A DNA stretch of 64,000 nt from Caldifarciminota bacterium (GTDB taxonomy: Bacteria > Hydrothermota > Hydrothermia > UBA1063 > CAJXJZ01): contig JALSNX010000022.1 of NCBI GenBank assembly GCA_026986775.1, positions 27,520 to 91,519 on the forward strand. The letters run 5' to 3'. Under the pieces are notes generated by a model. The model searched no databases. It was not told the origin of the DNA and saw only the letters and a list, made by a program, of their open reading frames with translations. Position numbers and translations under genes: made by a program. This document shows positions 9,735-18,272 of the stretch, in pieces; the stretch's first letter is position 1, and each line of letters opens with the position of its first letter.

Positions 9735-10238
9735 ATGCGATTTGTTGTATTGTCCGATACTCACATACCTCATCGGGCAAAAGGGCTGCCTGATGAGGTA
9801 TGGTCTTATATAGAACAGAGTGACGGTGTAATACATGCAGGAGATTTTACCTCATACGATTTTTATCTGGAACTCTGTGCCCGTGCAGGTGGAGAAGATA
9901 AGGTGTTTGCAGTATGGGGAAATATGGACGAAGAGTATTTATTCAGGAAGCTGCCAGAGAGACTTGTATTTGAAAAGGATGGTGTGAAGATAGGTGTTTA
10001 TCACGGAACAGGTGCTCCTTTTGGTATAGAAAAAAGAGTGTTTAAGAAGTTCAAGGAAGATATGCCGGACATTATTATATTCGGACATTCGCACCTACCC
10101 CTTAAAAAAGAACTGAATGGAGTATTAATGTTCAATCCCGGAAGTCCCACTGATAAAATCTTTGCAAGAAAGAACACCTTTGGCATTTTGGCCATAGAAA
10201 ATGGTGTTTTTAATATAGAACATATAGAACTGAAGTGA
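9735..10238 (+). CDS. YfcE/MJ0936-type metallophosphoesterase
   Basis: VVLSDTHIPHRA, VIHAGDFTS, WGNMDEE, FGHSHLPLKK, NPGSPTDK. Confidence 0.92.
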   Translation: MRFVVLSDTHIPHRAKGLPDEVWSYIEQSDGVIHAGDFTSYDFYLELCARAGGEDKVFAVWGNMDEEYLFRKLPERLVFEKDGVKIGVYHGTGAPFGIEKRVFKKFKEDMPDIIIFGHSHLPLKKELNGVLMFNPGSPTDKIFARKNTFGILAIENGVFNIEHIELK

Positions 10239-10243
10239 TTTTA

Positions 10244-10317
10244 GCGCCCGTAGCTCAAATGGATAGAGCGCGAGATTCCGGATCTCGAGGCTGGGGGTTC
10301 AATTCCCTCCGGGCGCG
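10244..10317 (+). tRNA. tRNA-Arg (anticodon CCG)
   Basis: Acceptor GCGCCCG/CGGGCGC, D arm GCTC...GAGC, anticodon stem CGAGA-TTCCGGA-TCTCG, T arm GGGGG-TTCAATT-CCCTC; CCA not encoded. Confidence 0.96.
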
Positions 10318-10328
10318 TGTTTAAGAAC

Positions 10329-11096
10329 ATGGGGAAAATACAAAAAAAAGAACTCGTTGAGTATCTAAATTCATATCTCAGGATAGCCGAGATTCGGGAT
10401 AGTTCTCTGAACGGTCTTGTTGTTGACAATGAAAAGGAAGAAATTGAAAAGATTGGTGTTGCTGTTGATGGTAGTCTTGATGCCATTAGCGAAGCTAAAG
10501 ATAAAAAGGTTGATTTTCTGATAGTACATCATGGGTTTTACTGGGGCAGACCACTTTATATTGACCTCTGGCTTAAAAGACGATTGAAGGCTTTATTTGA
10601 TAGTGATATGGCTCTTTATGCCGCACATCTTCCCCTTGATATTCATCCTGAAGTAGGAAACAATTATGGGGCTCTTAGAATACTCGGGTTTGAGGCAATA
10701 GAGCCATTTGGAGATTATCACGGAATTCCCATAGGTGTAAAATTCAGGGTTAAAGGTGGTATAAAAAGTATGAATGAACTTATAGAGTATATAAGTGAAA
10801 AACTCTTTTCCCCAAAGGATGTATGGAATTTTGGCAAAAGTGAAGTTGATTATGGAGTTTACTGTTCAGGTGGCTGTCTTTCTCTTCTTGACCAGGTAAA
10901 AAGAGCGGGAATTGACCTTTTTATTACAGGTGAAACTTCCCATGCCTACTATAATTCTGCAAGGGAAATGGAGTGTAACGTTATACTCCTCGGTCATTAC
11001 AGGTCAGAAACAGTTGGAGTAAAGCTTCTTGGCAGGCATCTTGGTGAGAAATTTGGACTGGATTATGTGTTTGTTGGGGAGGATACAGGATTATGA
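10329..11096 (+). CDS. Nif3-like dinuclear metal centre protein (GTP cyclohydrolase I type 2 homologue)
   Basis: LVDNEKEEIEKIGVAVD, FLIVHHGFYWG, FITGETSHAYY, GHYRSETVGVKLLGRHL; ORF track start GTG 10317 overlaps the tRNA, ATG 10329 more likely. Confidence 0.88.
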   Translation: MGKIQKKELVEYLNSYLRIAEIRDSSLNGLVVDNEKEEIEKIGVAVDGSLDAISEAKDKKVDFLIVHHGFYWGRPLYIDLWLKRRLKALFDSDMALYAAHLPLDIHPEVGNNYGALRILGFEAIEPFGDYHGIPIGVKFRVKGGIKSMNELIEYISEKLFSPKDVWNFGKSEVDYGVYCSGGCLSLLDQVKRAGIDLFITGETSHAYYNSAREMECNVILLGHYRSETVGVKLLGRHLGEKFGLDYVFVGEDTGL

Positions 11097-12520
11097 ATAC
11101 AGAATTTGAGGCTGTAATAGGTCTTGAGATTCATTTTCAGCTAAACACTGCTACAAAGCTCTTCTGTCGCTGCAGGTCTTCTCACGATGCAGTCCCGAAT
11201 ACGAATGTATGTCCTGTGTGTATGGGGCTTCCAGGGGCACTTCCGGTACTGAACATGGAGGCAGTGAAGAAGGGCATAGGTATTGTAAGAGTACTGAACG
11301 GTAAAATTCATTCTCGCTCAAGGTTTTACAGAAAAAACTATTTTTACCCTGACCTCCCAAAAGGCTACCAGATTACCCAGTATGAGGCCTCTTTAGGTAC
11401 GGATGGCTATGTCATCATTAAAATTGATAATTTTGAAAAAAAGATTCGTATTGAGAGGATGAATCTTGAGGAAGAGGCTGCCAGATCCATTCATGTGAAG
11501 ACCGGTGATGTATTGCTTGATTATAACAGAAGTGGTATCCCATTGCTTGAGGTAACAACATATCCTGATATGCGCTCTCCCAGAGAGGCACGAATTTTTC
11601 TTGAGAAACTAAGAAATATGGTTCTGTATATTGGGGCATCCGGTTGTGATATGGAAAAGGGAGAGATGAGGGTGGATGCAAATATTTCAGTGAGAAAGAA
11701 GCACTCAGCAGGTTATGGAGTTAGAGTGGAGTTGAAAAACCTTAACTCTATCAAGGCTGTTGAAGATGCGCTTACGTATGAATACACACGGCATGTTGAA
11801 AATATAAAGAAAGGCATTCCCATTGAAAAAGAGACGAGGCTGTGGGATGAATTTAAGGGTGAAACGAGAAGCATGAGGAGAAAGGAAGAGTCGCATGACT
11901 ACAGGTTCTTTCCTGAACCGGACCTTCCAGAGCTTATACTGAGTGAGGAATTTATAAAAGATGTAGTTGAGAGTCTTCCGGAAATGCCCGATGAAAGGGC
12001 CAATAGATACGTGAATATGGGACTTCCTGTCTTTTATGTGGAGACAATAATAAGGGATAGGGCCATGGCAGACTATTTTGATAAAGTAGTCTCTGAATTG
12101 AATAGCCCCCAGAAAGTGGCAAAGATTCTTGTCAACGAACTTGCCGGTCTGGTTAGAAAGAAAGGACACAATTTCCAGAGTTTTCCGCTAAAACCGGAAG
12201 ATTTTGCTAAACTCCTTATGTTGCAGGAAGAGGGTAAAATCAACAGAAATCAGATGTTTTTGATTATCAATAGATTTCTTGAGGGTAAGGGTACACTTTC
12301 TGAACTGGTAGACTCCTTTTCTGCCAATAAAGTGGATTTTGTTCTGGAAGATGTTGTTAAAGAGGCGATCTCAGAAGGTCAGGACCTTGTAGAAAAATAC
12401 CGTGATGGAAAAACAGGGGTAATAGGGGCACTTATAGGTATAGTCATGAAGAAGACGAAGGGCAGGGCTGACCCTAAAGAGGTGAGAAAGCTTCTGCTCA
12501 AATTTATAGAGGAGGGGTGA
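11093..12520 (+). CDS. gatB: Asp-tRNA(Asn)/Glu-tRNA(Gln) amidotransferase subunit B
   Basis: EAVIGLEIHFQLNTATKLFCRC, NTNVCPVCMGLPGALPVLN, YFYPDLPKGYQITQ. Confidence 0.98.
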   Translation: MNTEFEAVIGLEIHFQLNTATKLFCRCRSSHDAVPNTNVCPVCMGLPGALPVLNMEAVKKGIGIVRVLNGKIHSRSRFYRKNYFYPDLPKGYQITQYEASLGTDGYVIIKIDNFEKKIRIERMNLEEEAARSIHVKTGDVLLDYNRSGIPLLEVTTYPDMRSPREARIFLEKLRNMVLYIGASGCDMEKGEMRVDANISVRKKHSAGYGVRVELKNLNSIKAVEDALTYEYTRHVENIKKGIPIEKETRLWDEFKGETRSMRRKEESHDYRFFPEPDLPELILSEEFIKDVVESLPEMPDERANRYVNMGLPVFYVETIIRDRAMADYFDKVVSELNSPQKVAKILVNELAGLVRKKGHNFQSFPLKPEDFAKLLMLQEEGKINRNQMFLIINRFLEGKGTLSELVDSFSANKVDFVLEDVVKEAISEGQDLVEKYRDGKTGVIGALIGIVMKKTKGRADPKEVRKLLLKFIEEG

Positions 12521-12521
12521 T

Positions 12522-13472
12522 ATGTTGAATATTCTTGAAAAAAAGATACTTGAGCACTATGACTTTGCGGATATTATGGCCACGCTTCTTAAGTCTTTTG
12601 GAGCCAGACGTCTGGTTCTCAGAGTTCCTGTTCATGAGGAGAGCGAGATTTTTAAGACAATCTATGATAACAGGGGAGAGTTGCTTGAAGAAAAGAGGGA
12701 TGTACTCTCCGCTTACTACATGTCACACAATCAACCCGAATTCATTGTTGATTTTACCGGTGATATTTTTCGTTCAAGTGATATTCTGGATAGCAATGTA
12801 AAGGGGGCACTCATTGTTCCTGTGTTGTTTTCAGGCAGAGTTGTGGGCATAATGCATCTTCTCTTTGATTCTTATGATAATTCAGAGCAACTTCTAACAC
12901 GTATTAATAATCTGTTGCCATTTATCAGTCTGCTTGTGGCATACCGTTTGAAAGAGCTGGAACTTTCCGAAAGCGCACTTCTGGACAGGCTAACCAATCT
13001 TCCATCTGCCACATATTTCTGGCAGAGGGTGGATGAAGAGTACAGGAGAGCGAGAAGGTATTCAAGAAAGTTCTCCCTTATGCTGATTGATATTGATAAC
13101 CTGAGGGATATAAATGAAAAGTATGGACCAAGGACCACTGATAAGTTACTTCGTAAATTTGCGGAACTTCTCAAGAAACACTTTAGAAGCACTGACATAG
13201 TGACCAGATTTGGGGGAGATGAATTTGCGGTAATACTACCTGAAACAGGTCTTCAGAATATTTATCAGGTTGCTGAAGGTTTCAGACTGCGTGTAATGTC
13301 AACTCCATTTGAAATTGAGTTTGGACCTACTCTTAATATAACAGTGACAACTGCTGTTGTTAATTATCCTTCTGTGCCACTGGACCCTGATGCTCTTTTA
13401 GAAAAGTTGCTCCTGGGACTTAAAGAGGCAAAGAGTGAGGGGGGTAACAGAACCATGCTCATTAACTATTAA
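12522..13472 (+). CDS. Diguanylate cyclase (N-terminal GAF-like, C-terminal GGDEF with RxxD I-site)
   Basis: RSTDIVTRFGGDEFAVILPETG. Confidence 0.9.
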   Translation: MLNILEKKILEHYDFADIMATLLKSFGARRLVLRVPVHEESEIFKTIYDNRGELLEEKRDVLSAYYMSHNQPEFIVDFTGDIFRSSDILDSNVKGALIVPVLFSGRVVGIMHLLFDSYDNSEQLLTRINNLLPFISLLVAYRLKELELSESALLDRLTNLPSATYFWQRVDEEYRRARRYSRKFSLMLIDIDNLRDINEKYGPRTTDKLLRKFAELLKKHFRSTDIVTRFGGDEFAVILPETGLQNIYQVAEGFRLRVMSTPFEIEFGPTLNITVTTAVVNYPSVPLDPDALLEKLLLGLKEAKSEGGNRTMLINY

Positions 13473-14397
13473 TGTTTCTGTGAATAGTAGCAGATTGGAT
13501 GTATTCTTTAATACCATAAAAAGTGTTGTAAAAGGACAGGAGCATAATGTAAAGCTCCTTCTTACAGGGTTCTTTTCACGTGGACATGTACTTCTTGAAG
13601 GTATTCCAGGCACAGGAAAAACCACGCTGTCGCTTGCTTTTTCTAAACTCCTGGGTCTTGAATTCAAGAGAATTCAGGGGACAAGTGATATGTTGCCAGC
13701 GGATATTACAGGAGCCTTTGTTCCACAGAAAAATGATGGAAAATTGGTATTTTTAAAGGGTCCCATCTTTACTGATGTACTGTTGGTTGATGAAATCAAC
13801 AGAATGAACCCCCGAACACAGAGTGCCCTTCTTGAGGCTATGGAAGAAAGACAGGTGACCGTGGAAGGAAAAACTTACGCTTTAAGCTCATTGTTTTTTG
13901 TTATTGCCACTCAGAACCCTTCAGAATCCTATGGTACCTTTCCTCTGCCGGCGTCTCAGCTTGACAGGTTCATGATGAGAATTCAGATAAACCGTGTATC
14001 TGAAGATGTTGAGAGAAAAATACTGAGGGATGAACATTTAAGGGATAAAATAAAAGACCTTGAGGCCATTTTCAAAAGAGAGGAAGTCTACAGGATGATC
14101 AGTAATGCTGGAAGAGTAAAGGTTGGTTCTGAGATTGAAGATTATCTTATCTCTCTTGCGCATGCTATCAGGTCACATCCTGTATTTTTAGATGAACTTT
14201 CAACACGTGCGCTTTTGCATTTAAGGGATGCTGCCAGAGCCTTTGCTTACATAGAGGGCAGGGATTATGTTATACCTTTTGATGTAAAAAATGTTCTGGA
14301 GCCTGTGATACTCCATAGAATAGGTCTTCATCTAACCTATCAGGAAAAAAAGAAGTTGCTTGATGAAATTAAAGAATCTGTTGAACCGCCCATTTGA
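13435..14397 (+). CDS. MoxR family AAA+ ATPase
   Basis: GIPGTGKTTLSLAFSKLL, LLVDEINRMNPRTQSALLEAMEERQVT, FPLPASQLDRFMMRI; true start probably downstream near 13480. Confidence 0.95.
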   Translation: MRGVTEPCSLTINVSVNSSRLDVFFNTIKSVVKGQEHNVKLLLTGFFSRGHVLLEGIPGTGKTTLSLAFSKLLGLEFKRIQGTSDMLPADITGAFVPQKNDGKLVFLKGPIFTDVLLVDEINRMNPRTQSALLEAMEERQVTVEGKTYALSSLFFVIATQNPSESYGTFPLPASQLDRFMMRIQINRVSEDVERKILRDEHLRDKIKDLEAIFKREEVYRMISNAGRVKVGSEIEDYLISLAHAIRSHPVFLDELSTRALLHLRDAARAFAYIEGRDYVIPFDVKNVLEPVILHRIGLHLTYQEKKKLLDEIKESVEPPI

Positions 14398-15238
14398 TAG
14401 AGTCAAAATTACACCTCTTGGAAGATTCTTTTCGGTTTTTACCCTATTTTTTGGAATAGCCACAATTAATTCCGGTAATAATCTTCTTTACATGATACTG
14501 GCTTACCTTCTCATTTTACTTTTTGCCTCTGGAATATTGAGCACAGTAAATATTCTATTTTTACATGTTCAGGCAACGGGGCAGGAAGCAATTTACAAAA
14601 AAAGGACGGGGAATATTATCCTGAAGGTAAGTAAAGGGAAAATTCCTGGTTTTTTCCTCTATTTCTGTACGGACACCGGCTGCGCTTTCCTGCCAGTACT
14701 GACGAGCAGGGTAGCTCTAATAAAAGTTCCTTATAAGGGTAAAAAACGGGGAATTCAGACAATATCAGATATTACCGTTTATTCTCTTTTTCCCTTCGGG
14801 TTTGCTAAGAGATGGCGCAATATCAGAATTGACGCAAAGGTTATAGTGTTCCCTGCAATAGACAGGGACGTAAATGATGAGTATGTCTTCAGGAGATATC
14901 TTCAGGGCGAGGAAAGTTCATCAAAGAGAGGATTTGATGGAGAATTCAGAGGTCTTAGAAGGTATAAAGCAGGTGAGAGCCTGTATCATATACACTGGAA
15001 GAAGTCGTTTAAAGAGTTAAATCTTAAAGAATTCGGAACAATGGAACAGGATAGTCTTGTCTTTCAACTTTCGCAAGACCCATCTGAGGATGATATTGAT
15101 AATGTGGCTTCCATGATACATCAATGGTTAAAGGCAGGAAAAAGCGTGGGACTTTTTGCAGAAGGAAGGTTTTTTGTTCCTCCATCAAAAGGTTCCACCC
15201 ATGAGTATAATTTAATGAAGAGGCTTGCCCTGTTATGA
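14360..15238 (+). CDS. DUF58 domain protein
   Basis: GEFRGLRRYKAGESLYHIHWKKS, adjacent to MoxR. Confidence 0.9.
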   Translation: MMKLKNLLNRPFDRVKITPLGRFFSVFTLFFGIATINSGNNLLYMILAYLLILLFASGILSTVNILFLHVQATGQEAIYKKRTGNIILKVSKGKIPGFFLYFCTDTGCAFLPVLTSRVALIKVPYKGKKRGIQTISDITVYSLFPFGFAKRWRNIRIDAKVIVFPAIDRDVNDEYVFRRYLQGEESSSKRGFDGEFRGLRRYKAGESLYHIHWKKSFKELNLKEFGTMEQDSLVFQLSQDPSEDDIDNVASMIHQWLKAGKSVGLFAEGRFFVPPSKGSTHEYNLMKRLALL

Positions 15239-17061
15239 GAAAGGCCTTTGTTTACCGTTATCATACCTCCTATATGATAGCAGTGCTGACCATACTATCT
15301 GCAATGTTTGGAAGGGGAATACACCTTGTTTTGTTTTTTCTGCCCCTATTTATGAGTTATATATTTCGGCTGAGTGGCAGGGTAGTTCTGAGAAAAAGAG
15401 AAGGGAATATAATTGCAGGAATTATAAGTATTGTGTTTATACCACTCTTTTTCTCAAAGGATGTTTTTGTGATGGCTCTGTACTATCTTTTGGGGCTTTT
15501 GACTTTAAAACTCTTTGTCTCCTTTGAAAGAAAAGACTATGACCATGTTACACTTTTAGGATTTCTTGCCTTTTCACTGTCCACAGTTTTTCTCTATTCA
15601 ATATGGTATATGTTGCTCTTTCTGGTGTTTGGCACATTAATAGCGTTTTATCTTTTTCTCAGAATAGTGCCGGATTACATAGAGATTACTGGAAAATCTC
15701 TTAACTACATCTTCGGGACCTTTGCTATTATAATGGTTTTTTCCCTTATGCTATTTTTTCTTCTGCCACGTAATCCCTACATGCTTTTTGGCATGAACGT
15801 TACACAGGCAAGTGGAGATTTTGGTGAACTTGAGGTGGGTGGTCTTGCTAAAGATGCTCTTTCCAGCAGGGTTCTACTCAGAGTAAAACCTCCTGACAAA
15901 CAGAACAATTTTATTTATGTACGCTCAAGGGTTTTCGTGTCTTTTGATGGGGCTAAATGGAGTTCTCTGGAAAACTGGGAAACAGGTGTAAGAAGCAGGG
16001 TCATAATAAGTGAAAATCCTGGCATGAGGACCATGAGGTTTAGATTTTTCCCTGCTGTAAGGTTTAGATATGTTCCTCTAACAGAATATCCTGTGCTCCT
16101 TCTGTGGGAAAAAGGGAGGTTTGCATTCAACAGGAATTTAATGGAGGTAAGAATTGAAAAAAGGCCTGTAAAAATGGACTATACGGTGTTTTCAACACCA
16201 CTCCCCAATATTCCATTAACAGTTAAAATGTTACCAGAATATCTTGAGGTCCCCGAATCTGTAAATAGATATCTCAGGAATATAATCAATAGCATATCTT
16301 TTTCAAGGGACACACTTGGCTCAATTATTGATTTTTTAAGAAAAAATTACAAGTATGGAAGGTTTGTTCCAGAGATGGACACCATACCATCAATTGTGGA
16401 GTTTCTACTATACAAAAAGAAAGGAGAGTGTACTGAGTTTGCTACAGCCTTTGTCTTGCTTGCAAGGATGCTTGGTTACAGAACGAGATTGGTTGTGGGA
16501 TTTTTGACAAAGGAATTCAATCCCGTTGGTGGTTATTTTATTGTAAGAGAAAAAGACGCTCATGCATGGGCAGAGGTTTTTGAGAAGGGAAAGTGGGTGA
16601 GGTACGATCCCACACCTTCTGGACTTTTCCATGTGAATTTAATAGCGAAAATTCGTGAGTATTATGATTATGTTCAGTATCTGTGGTTTACGAGGGTAGT
16701 TGAGTACAGCTACAGGGACCAGATGCATGTGGCGCTTAAAATTATGCCATATTACTGGAAACTCCGCACAGTGCGTGCTGGAAAACTCGCTGGATATATT
16801 ATTGTGGCTTTGTTACTTTTGTCCATGATAATTTACAGGTTATACGCTATGCTATTTATTTCTTTTCATAAAAAGGCACTTCGCCATTTTTTTCGTTATA
16901 TGAAAAAGAATGGGTTTGTGAGAAACAGAGGTGAAACCCTGATGGAATTCGCTATTAGAAGTGGCGATAAGAGGGCAGAGGAGTTTGTAAAAGAGTACTA
17001 TGAAGTAAAATATGGTGGGAAGTCACCAGAAGGTTTAAAACGTATTTTAAAATCATTTTGA
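15235..17061 (+). CDS. Transglutaminase-like (TgpA-type) membrane protein
   Basis: N-terminal TM helices; KGECTEFATAFVLLARMLGYRTRLVVGF, DAHAWAEVF, VRYDPTPS. Confidence 0.94.
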   Translation: MRKAFVYRYHTSYMIAVLTILSAMFGRGIHLVLFFLPLFMSYIFRLSGRVVLRKREGNIIAGIISIVFIPLFFSKDVFVMALYYLLGLLTLKLFVSFERKDYDHVTLLGFLAFSLSTVFLYSIWYMLLFLVFGTLIAFYLFLRIVPDYIEITGKSLNYIFGTFAIIMVFSLMLFFLLPRNPYMLFGMNVTQASGDFGELEVGGLAKDALSSRVLLRVKPPDKQNNFIYVRSRVFVSFDGAKWSSLENWETGVRSRVIISENPGMRTMRFRFFPAVRFRYVPLTEYPVLLLWEKGRFAFNRNLMEVRIEKRPVKMDYTVFSTPLPNIPLTVKMLPEYLEVPESVNRYLRNIINSISFSRDTLGSIIDFLRKNYKYGRFVPEMDTIPSIVEFLLYKKKGECTEFATAFVLLARMLGYRTRLVVGFLTKEFNPVGGYFIVREKDAHAWAEVFEKGKWVRYDPTPSGLFHVNLIAKIREYYDYVQYLWFTRVVEYSYRDQMHVALKIMPYYWKLRTVRAGKLAGYIIVALLLLSMIIYRLYAMLFISFHKKALRHFFRYMKKNGFVRNRGETLMEFAIRSGDKRAEEFVKEYYEVKYGGKSPEGLKRILKSF

Positions 17062-18102
17062 CATAACTATCAATCTGACAAAATTATCCACAAGTTCAGG
17101 ATCAAACTGTATACCCTTAAATTTCAAAAGTTCATTGATTGCCCAGTCAAAGGTTTTCTTTCTTCTGTAGGGTCTATCTCGTGTTATAGCATCATAAGCA
17201 TCTGCTATTGCTACAATGCGGGCACCCAGGGGTATTTCGTCTCCCTTTAACCCATCAGGATATCCTGTTCCGTTATACCATTCGTGGTGGTGTTTGACTA
17301 TCTCTCCTGCTTCTTCATCCAGTGAGCCATAATGAGTTACTATATAATATCCAATTAAAGGATGGCGTTTTACAACCTCATATTCGTTTTTGTAGAGAGC
17401 ACCCTGCTTGCGCAGAATAGTTTCAGGGATTGCTATTTTACCAATGTCGTGGTATTTTGCACCAAGGTAAAGGGTTTTCAAAAACTCTTCGTCGTGAATA
17501 CCAGCAGCGCGAGCTATGGCAATGCTGTAAATTGCAACCCTTTTTGAATGTCCAACGTCTTCTATACTTTTTGCATCAGCTATTCTTGCGAGGTAATCAA
17601 GAATGTTTTCTTCAAAACTCACGCTCAGCATATTTTTGAGTCTTATAGCATTCTCTATAGTATTGTCTGCTTTTTTATCCTGAAGATTGAGGTCTATTAT
17701 GTCAAATACACCGTACTGCCAGAAATGATACAGTCTCTGTTTATTGCGACCGGCGAGTATTATAGGCACATAATCATATGAGAGCTGGAAGTTGAAAAGG
17801 AGATTTTTTAGAAGTCCATCAGCTATAGTATCTGTGTCAACTATGAGTATATCAGGGTAGAACTTCAGAATCTCACTCAGGCTCTCTTTTGTGGCTGGAA
17901 ATCCCTTGATTGTTATGTCCTCTCTTCCTATCATATAGTGTAAAAGATGCTCTTTACCCTGTTCGTTTGATATAAGAGCAATTCTTACCGGTTCTCTTTT
18001 TTCTGTATAGTTGCGAATATCGCTGCTATTCAGGATAATGGAATTAAACTCCTCAAACTCCTTATCATCTCCAAAAACTGCCATCTTCCTCGCCTCTAAC
18101 AT
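17053..18102 (-). CDS. HD-GYP domain c-di-GMP phosphodiesterase with N-terminal receiver-like region
   Basis: YHDIGKIAIPETIL, HHHEWYNGTGYPDGLKGDEIPLGARIVAIADAYDA; start set to ATG 18102 behind ggaggtg SD. Confidence 0.93.
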   Translation of the reverse strand: MLEARKMAVFGDDKEFEEFNSIILNSSDIRNYTEKREPVRIALISNEQGKEHLLHYMIGREDITIKGFPATKESLSEILKFYPDILIVDTDTIADGLLKNLLFNFQLSYDYVPIILAGRNKQRLYHFWQYGVFDIIDLNLQDKKADNTIENAIRLKNMLSVSFEENILDYLARIADAKSIEDVGHSKRVAIYSIAIARAAGIHDEEFLKTLYLGAKYHDIGKIAIPETILRKQGALYKNEYEVVKRHPLIGYYIVTHYGSLDEEAGEIVKHHHEWYNGTGYPDGLKGDEIPLGARIVAIADAYDAITRDRPYRRKKTFDWAINELLKFKGIQFDPELVDNFVRLIVMSK

Positions 18103-18132
18103 AATCTCACCTCCGTTTTCCACTTATATTAA

Positions 18133-18148
18133 TGCAATAAAAATGCCA
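18133..18148 (-). promoter_or_regulatory. sigma-54 (-24/-12) promoter for HD-GYP gene
   Basis: Minus strand TGGCATTTTTATTGCA matches TGGCAYrNNNNTTGCW with correct GG-to-GC spacing, about 30 nt before ATG 18102. Confidence 0.75.
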
Positions 18149-18191
18149 GAAGTGCCGTGCTTAAAATCCCTGAAATTCCTTTAAAATCCGG

Positions 18192-18207
18192 GTTACTCTT
18201 TTGTAAC
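18192..18207. promoter_or_regulatory. Candidate activator binding dyad (UAS)
   Basis: GTTAC-TCTTTT-GTAAC inverted repeat upstream of the sigma-54 promoter. Confidence 0.4.
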
Positions 18208-18209
18208 AA

Positions 18210-18245
18210 AATAAAAAATGCACGGAGTTGTTACACCCCGTGCAT
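18210..18245 (-). terminator. Rho-independent terminator of sigma-54 activator gene
   Basis: Minus strand ATGCACGG-N12-CCGTGCAT-TTTTTATT. Confidence 0.85.
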
Positions 18246-18272
18246 CTGGTGCATAGTTTATCTGAGAAGTAT

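Noticed and set aside
10317-10328. GTG start of the Nif3-like protein inside the tRNA discriminator base
   Set aside because: Would require translation from within the tRNA 3' end; ATG 10329 is a simpler start, kept only as an open point in the tRNA finding
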